A program made the position numbers and the translations under genes. Positions 1 through 12,000 of a stretch of 34,618 nucleotides of DNA are shown here, piece by piece. The number at the start of each line of letters is the position of its first letter. Within the stretch, counting starts at the first letter, position 1. The notes under the pieces are model-generated. The model worked only from the letters and a program-made list of their open reading frames with translations, had not been told where the DNA came from and ran no database searches. The stretch is from Burkholderiales bacterium (GTDB taxonomy: Bacteria; Pseudomonadota; Gammaproteobacteria; Burkholderiales; JAEUOS01), in the NCBI GenBank assembly GCA_016790695.1, contig JAEUOS010000106.1:1-34618 (forward strand), written 5' to 3'.

Positions 1-3000
1 GGCTACGAGGACGCGATCGTCGCGGTGCAGGACCGGGTGGTGAGCACGCTGGCCGACGTCGAGAATCCGCGCACCTTCGCGCGCATCGCCTTCGGCAGCG
101 CCGACGGCCTCGATCCGGACAAGGTCCTGCCGGCGGTGACGCTGGAGTTGCCGGCGCCGATCCTCGGCGGCAGCAGCGTCAACCGGTCGGTGATCAGCGC
201 CGGCGGCGACCTCGACGGCGACGGCATCGGCGACATCGTCGTCGCGGTCTCGCGCGACGGCGCGATGGACCAGCAGGGCGTCTACGTGATCTTCGGCCGC
301 GCCGACTGGACCAGTGAGGCGAATGCGGCGGCCGATGCCGGGCTCGTCGGCGAGTATTTCGTCCTGCCGGCCGGCGTCGCCGTCACCGACCTGGACCAGA
401 TCGACTTCAACGCGCTCACGCCGAAGTACACGCGCACCGACGCGCGCGTGCACTTCCCGGTGACCAGCGGGCCCGGTTTCGCCGGGTTCTCCGACCTCAA
501 CGACCGCTTCGCGGCGCGCTGGACCGGCCAGCTGCAGATCGCCGAGGCCGGGACCTACAAGTTCTTCCTGTCGTCCGACGACGGCAGCCGCCTCGTCATC
601 GACGGCGACACCGTGATCGACAACGACGGCCTGCACGCCAACACCGAGCTGTCCGCGACCGTCAACCTCGATGCGGGCTTCCACGCGATCCGGGTCGAGA
701 TGTTCGAGAACCAGGGCGCCGCCGGCGTGTCGCTGTCGTGGCAGAAGCCCGGCAGCGTCACGCGCGAGGTGGTGCCGTCGGACGTGCTGTTCCGCGACGC
801 GCGCGGCGTCATCAGCGTGCTGACCGACAGCGACCTGTTCTTCCCGGTGGTCGGCACCACCGTGGTCAATGCCGCGGGAGTCGGCAACGTCGCCACCGTG
901 CAGGGCCAGGGGATGGTCGGCCAGTACCACGATTTCGACAACCTCGCCGACCTCGCCGAACTCCCGAGCCTCGCGGACGGCGCGTTCCTGCGCAATGCCG
1001 GCATCGGCGAGGGCAGCGCCACCGTCGTCACGCTCACCGGGCTGCCGGCCGACCACACCAGCCTCGATCTGGAGTTCCTGCTGGCGCTGATCAACACCTG
1101 GGACGGCAACCAGGCCGGCTTCGGCCCGGACCGGCTCAAGATCTCCGTCGACGGCAACCTCGTCTTCAATCAGACCTTCAGCAACGTCGACGGCTTCGCG
1201 CAGAGCTACGCGGGCGGCGTCCGGCTGCTCGGCGGCACCAACCTCGGCTTCGGCGCGGCCGCCGATTCGCTCTACGACCTGACCGGCGCGGCCGCGCTGC
1301 GCAACCTCGCGCACACCGGCGAGACCGCCGTCATCCGCATCTGGGCCGAGGGCCCGAACTACAGCGGCGGCGCCGACGAATCCTGGGCGATCGACAACCT
1401 GCGCGTGCTCGCGCACGGCCCGTCGGGCACGGCGACTGCGTTCGCCACCAATTTCAACGCCGCGCTGCCGGCGGTGATCTCCGGCGGCGGCGCGCTGGTG
1501 GAGGTCGGCGGCTTCGGCCCGACCCTGGTGCGCACCGACACCGGCATCGTCACCTACGGCATGTTCGTCGACGGCAACCAGGGATTCGTGAGCAGCGCGC
1601 CCGAGTCGCTGGTGCCGGGCCTGACCGAGGATTTCGCGGTCCGGTGGAGCGGCAAGCTGTACTTCGATCCGCCCGGCGACGCCGCCACGGGCACGCCGCG
1701 CTTCCTGGTCTACAGCGACGACGGCCATCGGCTCACCATCGACGGCGTGGTGGTGGCCGACGCCAACCAGGGCGCCAATCCGGATCCGCTGCTGTCGCAG
1801 GAGCCGGTCACGCTCGCGGCCGGATATCACGACGTGACCCTGGAGTATTTCCAGGCCGACGGCTACGGCGTCGCGCTGTTCGCGTGGGATCCGGCGGGCG
1901 GCAACAACTATTCCTACATTCCGCTCGCGAACATGGTGCGGGCGGACGAAGTGCCCGGCGACACCGCCGGCCGCGACGACCTGGTCATCTCCGCGCTGGG
2001 CACGACGCGCGTCTATGCGGGACGCTCGCGCGAGGCCTGGCTTGCCGAGATCGACCGCACCGACCCGAACCGCGAGAACGCCTTCATCGGCGGCGCCGGG
2101 TTCAGCGTCGCGGGCGCCGGGGCCGTCGGCGGAGCCGGCGACTTCAACCGTGACGGCCGCGGCGACTATGCGGTCACCGACGGTGCCGCACTGCGCGTCT
2201 TCGCGGGCGCCGGCGCGCTCACCGGGCCGGCGCTGCAGGTCACGGTCACCGGCGCGTTCGGGTCGGGCGCGCGGGTGTTCGCGGCCGGCGACGTCGACGG
2301 CGACGGCACCGGCGACCTGCTCGTCTCCAGTGATGCCGCCGCGTACCTGGTCTTCGGCGATGACGGGCTCACCGGCAGCGTCACCCTGCAGAGCCTGCTC
2401 GACACCGATCGCGCGGTCGCCCTGCCCGGCGGCGGGTTCCGGCCGATCGGCGATTTCGACGGCGATGGTGCCGCCGACCTCGGCGCCGCGCGGATGCTTG
2501 CGAGCAATCGCCTGACCGAGGCCGGCACGCTCGAGCATCAGGTGCTCGCCGTGCATCTGGGCGCGAGCCTGATCGATGCCGCGGTCGGCACGCGCGAAGG
2601 CCGCGCTGCCATGGAGGCGCGTTTCGCGCGGGCGGCCGACCTCGTCTTCGAGCCCGGCCGGGCAAGCTACGCCGCGGCCGGCGTCGCCGCGCCGCAGCCG
2701 CTGTATTTCGGCGCGACCAATCCGCTGGTCGTCGAGGGGCAGGCCTACGGGCGGCTCGCGTTCGGCGGACCGTCGGGCGACGCGCTGCGCGTCTACCAAG
2801 GCGACGCCCTCGGCCCGTACCAGCCGGGCGTGGTGGCCGCCGAGGCGCTGCGTGCGCCGGCGGACCCCTATCGCTTCGACCTCGCCACGCCGGCGCTCGC
2901 CGATGTCGGTCCGCGCGAGATTCCCGGCATCAACGTCGCCACCGACGCCAATCCGGCAGCGCGCGATGCCTTCGGGCTGCAGGGCACGCTCGAGGACGAG

Positions 3001-6000
3001 GCGCTGGTCGGCGCGGTCAAGCTGGCCGACTTCAACGGCGACCGCGAGGGTGACCTGCTGGTACACGGCAACGACGCCAGCTACGTGCTGCTCGGCCCGG
3101 TGCGGCTGGACGGCGTCGCCGACGTGCGCGCGGAGGCCGATTTCGTCGTCGCCGCCGACGTCGGGCGCGCGATCTCGCGCATGGGCGACGTCAGCGGCGA
3201 CGGCAAGACCGACCTCGTCTTCATCCGCCGCGACGGCGTCGCCGGTGCCGATGCGCTGATCACCGTGATCATGGGCGGCGCGGCCGGCGGTCTCGAATTG
3301 CCCGGCTATGTCGATCGCGCCTGGGTCGACCGCGCGGTCGCCGCCGAGGACCAGAACCGCGTGCGCCAGTTCCGCTGGGCCGGCGCCGGCGTGCTCGCCG
3401 ATGCCACCTCCGACGTCGCCGCGCTGAACTGGGACGACGACGGCCATGCCGACCTGCTGATCACCCTGCCTGCCGGCTTCTGGGCCGGGTTCGTGTTCTC
3501 CGGCGCGAGCCTGTGGGCCGGCGAGGACGCGCCGCCCGGCATCCGCAACGTCAATCTGGTCGACCTGACGGTCGATTTCGAGGCGGTGATCTGGGCCGAC
3601 TTCAGCGATCGTCAGGCGGTGGGGATCGACTTCACCAACGCCGAGATCGGTGCAACGGTCAACGCAGCGCCGGCGATGCGCGCGGTGGTGGCCGGCGACG
3701 TCAACGGCGACGGCCTCGAGGACATCCTGTTCGCCGATGCGCAGTTCGCGCGCTTCGCCGATTCCTCGCTGCCCGACATCGGACGTGCCTACCTGATCAC
3801 CGGCCGCACCGGCGGCGCCCACGGAATCACGCTCGGCGCCGCCTCGGGCGACCCCGACATCGGCACGAGCGAGCTGATCGTCCAGGACTTCTCGCTCGGC
3901 GGTTCGGTCGCGGCGCTCGGCGACATCAACGCCGACGGCTACGACGACTTCGCCATCGGCACCACCGTCGAAGGCCGGCGCGGCGCGCTCACCCGCGAGG
4001 GCGGGCTCCTGATCTTCTACGGCCAGGCCGACTACGGCGCGGCCACCCGGGTGGTCCTGGGCGAGGACGCGGACATCGTGGTGCGCCGCGAGGATCCGGC
4101 CGGCATGGCCGACGGCGTGGTGTTCCGCGGCGTGCTGAGCGCCACCGCCGGCGACTTCAATGCCGACGGCCGCGCCGATCTCCTGGTCGGCGAACCGACC
4201 CGCACGCTGACCGCGGCCGGCTCGACCACCATTCTCGACGCCGACGAGCGCGGCACGGCCTACGTGCTGTTCTCGATCGCCGAGCGCGGCCGCAACGTCA
4301 CGCTCGCCGATGCCAGCGCGGCGATCCGCGGCGAGTTCGAGTTCGACCATTTCGGCACGCTGCCGTCCGACCCGGGCATCGACCTCGACGGCGACCGCCG
4401 GGACGACATCATCATCGGCGCCGCGGGCGCCAACGCGGTGAGCACCATCCTCACGCCAGGGGCCGGCAAGATCTTCGTCGCCTACGGCGCGTCGACCCCG
4501 CCGGTGCTGCCGCCGGGCGACCAGATCGTCGATCTGACCAATCTCACCGTCACCGGCAGCGGCGACTATCTGGTCGACCGCGGCACCGGCCGCGCCGAGG
4601 TGTTCCGCAACGACTACGACGGCGACGGCGTCGTCGACACCACCGCGTTCACGATGACGGCGGGGACGAGCGAGCGCTGGTACCGGTTCACCACGCTCGG
4701 CGCCGGCCAGCCCGGCAGCTTCGTGCGCATCACGCCGGGAGCACGCGCCCAGACGGTCGAGGTGGTGGGCTTCGAGGACCGCGTGCGCACCGCGGCGGCG
4801 ACCAGCGTCACCGGACCCGACCTGTTCGTGGCCGCGTTCGTCGATACCGCGAGCGGCGGCATGTACGTCGGGCCGGAGTTCGGCGCGGCCGGTCGCATGA
4901 TCAACTGGTCGGCCTGGGGCGGCGACTTCGCCGACGGGACCACGCGCGAGGTCACGCCGCTGATATTCAAGCGCGACGCGGACGGCAATTACCGCATCAC
5001 GGGCGTGGGCGCGACCCGCGCGCTCAATCCCGGCAGCGGCCACAGCTTCGCCTTCGATCTGGTCGAGGGCAGCGACGCGGTCGGCGCCGGCTACTATCTG
5101 GGCTGGAAGGACGGCAGCGCGACCGCCGACGGCCGCGGGGCGATCGGCTTCGAGAGCGGCGGCGCGACCGTGCGCTGGCTCGGCAACGGCCAGGGGGCGG
5201 CGCGCAACGTCGATGTCGGCCTCGCGTTCCGCGCGGCGCGCAACGACAGCAAGACCTACGCGATCAACGCCGAGGTCGTGAGCGGGGCGATCCTCGAGTT
5301 CGACCTCGGGCGCTACCTCGACCTGGTCGGCAATCCCGACGCCGTCGCCGGCGCCGTCCTCACCCTGGATGTCCCGGGCGCGGCCGCGCCGGTGCCGGCG
5401 CCGACCGGCGTCGGCAACGTCACCGCCGCCGGCGGCAGGATCTTCTTCACCGGCAGCACCGCCGGCGAGGGCAACGAGTTGTGGGTCACCGACGGCAGCA
5501 TCGAGGGGACGCGGCTGGTCAAGGATCTGCTGCCCGGGCTCAACGGGTCGTATCCGGGCAACCTCGTCGAATTCGACGGTCAGCTCTACTTCACGGCGAA
5601 CGGCGGCTACAACAGCATCGAGCTCTGGAAGTCCGACGGCACCGAGGAAGGCACGGTCAAGGTCACCGACATCGCCAGCGGCTATGTCTACAACATGCTC
5701 TCCGTGCCCGGCCTGGCCGGCCTGGCGGCCGCCAACGCGGGACCGGCCAATGGCCGCCCGGCGTCGAGCTATGCGTTCAGCGTCGCGGCCGTCCTGCCCG
5801 ACGGCGAGACCGTCAAGCTCGGCGTGTCGCTGTCGCTCGAACAGATCCGCGACAACAACGACGGCTCCACCGACACCCGGCTCGCCGCGCTGATCGCCGA
5901 CATCAACGACGACCTCGCCGCTGCGCTCGACAAGGCCGGCCACGCGGCCGGCGCCGTCAGCGCGTTCGACAACGGCGGTGCGATCGCCTTCCGCATCAAC

Positions 6001-9000
6001 TCGACATTCGCGCAACTGCGCGTCGAGGGAGCGACCGGGCTCGGCTTCCTCGAGCGCCAGTCGTCGCTGCCGTTCGTCGGCGTGATCGCGGCCAACGGGC
6101 TGCCGTCGGCGAACTTCTCGGCCGGCGCGAGCTTCGGCATCGTCCTCTCGCTGATCGGCGGCGACGCGCTGGAGCTGAAGGTCCAGATGGCGCCCGCCGG
6201 CACCAACGTGTCGCTGGGCGAGCTCGAGATGCGCCTGAACGAGGCGCTCGCCGAGGCGCTGCCCGAGATCGGGCTGCCGGCGTCGGCGCTGTATTTCGAC
6301 GTCGTCCCCGACCCCCGCGGTACGAGCCGCCTGAGCCTGGTCTCGGACCAGGATCCGTCGATCGTCGCGCTGCGCGTCGTCAAGGGCGAGGAACTCGGGT
6401 TCAGCGGCAGCGAGGCCTCGGTGGTGATCAGCGAGGTCACGGCGGCCAAGGGCGCGGCCGCCGGCGTCTCCAACGGCATTCCGCCGGGCGAGGTGAGCCT
6501 GCGCCTGGAGATCGTCAAGGCCGACGGCGTGACGCTGGTCATCGAGCCGCGCCTGTCGTTCACGTCGCTGGAGGGCAATGCAAGCCTGAATCACCTGCAG
6601 GCCGACCTGCAGGCGGCGATCAATGCGGCGCTCGGCACGGCGAGCGGCCTGTTGACGGTCGGTGTCGACACCGTCGCCGGCAAGCTCTCGATCGACGCCG
6701 CCGATGACCGCGTCAGCGCGATCCGCGTGCTGGCGTCCGATCTGTCGAGCTTTGCCGCCGGGCAGCAGTCGGCGCAGGCCGGCGCGCGCCTGTACTTCGT
6801 CGCGAGCACGCCGTCGACCGGCGCCGAACTCTGGGTCAGCGACGGCACCGCTGCCGGCACCGCGGTCCGCGAGGGCGTGGTCGGCAGCGCCGGCATCTCT
6901 CCGGGACCGCTGGTCGCCGTCGGCGACGACGTGTATTTCAGCGCCTACGACGCGGGTGTCGGCTACAACCGCCTGTGGCGCTCCAGCGCCGGCGCTGCGC
7001 CGCAGATCGTCGCCGGCCAGACCTTCCGCAACCCGTACGACCTGATCGCCGCGGACGGCAACCTGGTGTTCGCGGCGCAGCTGGGCGCGGCAACCGCCGA
7101 CCGCGAGGTGTTCAAGTTCAATGGCACCGCGTTCACCCAGCTGACGAACATCGCCAGCACCGGCACCAATCCGCAGGGGCTGACCTGGTTCAACGGCAAG
7201 GTCGTGTTCGCCGCGCAGGACGCGCCGGCGGGGTCGACCACCGAGACCGGTCGCGTCGGCCGCGAGTTGTGGCAGGTCGGGCTGTCGGGGGGCGCGAGCG
7301 TGCTCGCCAACATCGGCACGCCGGACACCAACCCGCTGACCTTTTCCTACCAGGTGCTCGACGGCTACAACTACAACCCGGTGACCGGGTTCTTCACGCC
7401 GCGCTATCGCACCGTCACCTCGACCACGCCGGGCAACGTGGTCAGTTCCAACCCGTACAACCTCACCGGTACGGACGACGGCCTCTATTTCGTCGCCGAC
7501 ACCGCCGCCAGCGGCACCGAACTCTATCGGACCGACGGCGTCACCACCGCGCTGGTCGACGATCTCGCGCCGGGCGCGGCCGATGCGTACCCGTACGCGA
7601 TGGTGCCGGTGCCCACGGCGGAAGGGCAGCGGCTGTTCTTCGTCAGCGGCAGCAAGCTCTACGTGACCGACGGCAGCGCCGAGGGAACGCAGGTCGTGCC
7701 GGGCGCCGAGACGGTCGCACCGGACACCTCGTCGATGGCGGTCATCGGCGACAGGCTGTTCTTCAGCAACTACTACGACGGCAAGCTGTGGGTCGCCACC
7801 GCGTCCGGCGCGACGCGCTTCGATGCGCTGATCCCGCCGCCGGTGCCGCTCATCGTCAGCGTGCTCGAGGGCGAGGGCGACAACGTCGCCGACGACGCCG
7901 ACCGCATGGGACGGGCCGCCTTCACCCAGCAGGTGAGCGTCAGCGGCGCGCAGGCGAGCGTCGACCTCACCGCGGCGGTGCGCGCGGCGCTGGATCGCGG
8001 CGAGACCCGGCTCACGGTGCGGGTCGAGAACCCGGTCGACAACGACGACCTCGAGATCCTGCTGGCCGGCATGGTGCAGCCGGGCAGGACCGCGCTCGCG
8101 ATCACGCCGCGCGTGCCGGGTCTCGTCGGCGACCTCTACACCGAGGACGGGCAGCTCATCGCGCTGGGCAAGTCGATCATCGACCTGCGCAACGCGGACG
8201 CGGGCGGCTATTACCTGCGCGTCTACAACCAGGACGGGCCGCTCGCCGAGGACCTGGATTTCCAGGTGGCGATCGACGCGCCGTCGCAGGGCTACAGCCA
8301 TCCCTACACCGACCACGATCGCATCGGCGGCGGTGAAGGCGAAGACATCCTGGTCGGCAACGAGGGCATCGACCGGCTGCGCGGCGAGAGCGGGCGCGAC
8401 CGGTTCGTGGCCGAGAATTTCGAGGTGCGCGACCGGGAGTTCGGCGAGAAGATCGAGGCCGTGGCCGAGTCGGAGCGCTCCGACATCCTGCTGCGCCAGA
8501 CCGACGCGCTGATCGACCTGCCCGACGAGCGCCTGCGCCTCGCGCTGGCGCGCGCGCTCGGCTTCGCGATCACCGAGCGTTACGACAGCACCGACGGCGA
8601 CCGGCGCTACGTGATCCATGTGCCCGACGGCAGCGCGCGCACCGACATTCCGCTGGAGAGCTCGTTCGGCGAATCGGCCTGGTCGCAGCGCATCTGGGCG
8701 AGCAGCCTCGCCGAGCTCGCCGAGCTCGACGCGTCCAACCTGGGCATCCAGCGACTCACCGGGCTCAGTTACGCGATCAACCTGATCAGCCTGAACCTCG
8801 CCGGCAATGAACTGGGCAGCCTGTATTTCTACGGCGATCCGCTCGCGGAATTCGTCCCGGGGATCAAGCAGGGCGGCGAGACGGTCGGCTTCCCGTTCGG
8901 CCAGGCGCAGCTGCGCAACCTGGCCCTCGACTTCAATCCGGCGATCGTCGATCTGTCGGGCCTCGAGGAACTGCTGTCGCTCGAGCGCCTGTCGATCGAC

Positions 9001-12000
9001 GGGCCGCACATCGACGTCGGCGGCCAGGAGGCGGCGAGCACGGAACTCGCCGCCGATCCGGAGGACATGTCGCTGATCGGCCAGATCTCGCGCCTGACCT
9101 GGCCGGTGGCCGATCCGGATGCGCCCGAGCGCGGGCTCACGCTGCTCAGCGCCGACAACTACGGACGCGGGCTGATCCATTCGACCGGCACGGGCTACAC
9201 CTCGTACTACGGGTCGCTCTTCATTCCCGAGGCCGGCTACTACGGCTTCACGATCGACACCACGTCGTACGGCTATGTCTACGTCGGCAATACCAACCCG
9301 TACGACGACCCCTACGGCGTCGCCACCCGCGACGTGCAGACGGTCTACCTCGAGCGCGGCCTGCACGCGTTCTACGCCTATGCGGATCGGGCCAACGCCG
9401 CACTGCGCTACGATCCGCCGAGCGGCCCCGAACAGGCGGTGCCGGAATCGCTCGGCCGCCCGTATTCGCCCTACGACGACCGCGGCGCGGTCACCGACAT
9501 CGCGGCGCTCGCGGCGCAATCCGACCTGCGCTACCTGAGCCTGCGCGGCCACTACATCAGCGACGTGCGCCCGCTGACACGCATGCCCGATCTGGAGATC
9601 GTCGACCTGCAGGACAACCTGATCGCCAACATCGAGGACCTGGCCGGCATGCGGCTGGTCGACGACGGCGACGCCGATTTCAGCGTGCAGGGCGACTGGC
9701 AGCAGAACCTGCGCACCTTCGGCGGCGCCTTCGAGGGCGATTACCGGTTCCGCGAGGACGTCGCCGACGACACCGCGGCGAAATGGACCTTCACCGACCT
9801 CGATCCCGGACAGTACGAGGTGCTGGTCACCTGGCCCGAGGCGGCCTCGCGCACCGACGCGGCCAAGTACTTCGTGCGCGGCCCGAACACCGCGGTCGTC
9901 GCCACGGTCGGGACGTCCATCTTCAACGGCGGCCTCGGCACGGCCGCCCCGGAGGCGCACGCGGGCACGCGCCATGTCGTCATCGACACCGACACCGGGA
10001 CGATCACCGGCGACGACGCACTGGCCGAGACCTTCTACGGCACGCCGTACGCGGTCGACATCGGCGCCGGGCTCACGCGGTTCATCGTCTACGGCGACCT
10101 GCACATCGGCGGCGACACGATCACCATCGTCGGCGACAACGCGATCGCCATCAACGTCGGCGACGACGTGTTCATCGACCCGGCGGCGGAATTCCGCCTG
10201 GCAGCGGCCGGAGCGGACGGCGGCCCGGGCGGCGGCGGCGGCGGGGCCGGCGGCGCGGGTGGCGCGGGCGGGGCGGGCGGCACCAACGGCACGGTCAACC
10301 TGCCGGTCGGCGGCGGCTTCCAGATGGCGGCGCTCGGCGATGTGCTGGGCGGCGGCGACCTCATCTTCTACCTGCCCACCGCGGTCGGGGGCTCCCCTGG
10401 CAACGGGGGCGCCGGCGGCGACGGCGGATCGAACTGGATCCTCGACCCGTACGGCAACGCGGGCGTGCGCGGCGTGACCGGCGGAGCGGGAGCGTCCGGC
10501 AGCAGCGGGGCCGCCGGGAACTACGGCAGCTACGGCGGCAGCGGCTACGCCAATCCGTTCAGCGGTTACGGCGGCTATGGCGGGTATTACAGCGACCCCG
10601 GTGTCGGCGGCAGCGGCGGCGGGGCCCGCATCGGCGGCGCCGGCGGCGCCGGCGGCGGCTTCGACGGGCGCAACGGCACAGCCAGTGCGGGTCAGGGCGG
10701 CGATGCGGCCGGCGGCGGGATGGTCGGCGGCGGCGGCTACAACATCAACTACTTCGGGTTCGGCCCGGAGATCACCGGCGGTGCGGGCGGCGGCGGCGGC
10801 GCGGGCGGCGCGGGCGGCGGCGGCGGCGGTGCCGGCGGTGGCGGTTCGGGCGGCGGCGGCGGTGGCGGCGGTGACGTCAACTTCTTCGCCAGCGGCGGCG
10901 ACGGCGGTGCGGGCGGACGCGGCGGCTACGGCGGCGTCGGTGGCGGCGGCGGTGCCGGCGGTGCGGGCGGCGCGGGCGGCGGCGGCGGCGGGGCGATCGA
11001 GATCACCGCATTCGGGCGCATCATCGTCAACGGCGCGGCATTCGACGCGCGCGGCGGCGACGGCAGCCCCGGCACGGCCGGCGCGGCCGGTGCGGCCGGT
11101 GCGACCGGGCGGGCGGGCACCGCCGGCGAAACGGGCGGCAACGGCGGCTTCTTCAACGGCGGCGGCGACGGTGGCGACGGTGCGTGCGGCGGTACTGGCG
11201 GCACCGGCGGGACGGGCGGCGCCGGCGGCGCCGGCGGCGGCGGTGCCGGCGGCACGGTCAAGCTGTTCGGCTCGGTGGTCAGCAGCGACGATACCTTCGT
11301 CTACGCGCAGGGCGGCGACGGCGTCGTCGATGGCGGCCTCGGCCGCTTCATCCTCGGCAGCAACGCCGGGCGGTTCGAACTGACCCAGGCCACCGGCAGC
11401 CTCGGCGTGCCGGCAGGCGACCGGGTGTTCGCCAGCGTCGAGAAGTACGACGGCGCGCGCTCGACCAACCTGCACCTGGCCGAACCGCTCGAGACGCCGA
11501 ACATTCCGGATCTGGTCGGCGGGGCAGCCGCGTACGGCCTGCTCGCGGTCGACGCGCAGCAGTTGTTCCGGCAGTCCTTCTTCGATGCCGCGCCGGAAGA
11601 CGCGGTGATGGCGGTGGTGCGCGTCGATGGCGCGATCGCGGGGCTGGTCGACAAGTTCGCCGGGTACGACCTGGTGCTGGTGGTCAACCTCACCGACGCG
11701 GCGATCGATGCGCCGAAATTCGGCGCCGGCCTGGTCGGCTTCGAGACCGCGCTGCGCCAGGCCGGGTTCGGCAACGACGCCGCGTTCGGCGACGGCAGCG
11801 TCGACGTGCTCGCGCAACTCGCGGCCCATGGCGTCTACGCGACCCTGGTCACCGAGGGCACGCAGGGCTTCACCGCCAGCGGCGGCATCGACGGCGTCAA
11901 CCATCAGGGCAAGGCGCTCACCCTCGCCGACGGCGAGGCGATGTTCGTGCGCCCGCCCGGCCTGGTGCGCGTGCTCGACCAGACCCGGTCGCCGCAGGCG

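Noticed and set aside
3513..6707. A 1064-residue forward open frame overlapping the giant gene
   Set aside because: Extremely Arg/Gly-rich with no domain pattern; it is the +3 shadow of the giant gene, whose frame shows clear ELW and FG-GAP repeats over the same bases.
8323..8406. Calling the giant protein an RTX toxin
   Set aside because: Only about three degenerate nonamers and no acylation or pore-forming region were seen.
10453..11133. Reading the glycine tract as a PE_PGRS protein fragment
   Set aside because: PE_PGRS proteins are mycobacterial and start with a PE domain; here the tract is internal to a proteobacterial multidomain protein.
10089..11261. Proline-rich reverse open frames (PPAPPAPP) opposite the glycine tract
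   Set aside because: Direct antisense of GGC/GCG codons; no ribosome-binding site and no independent support.
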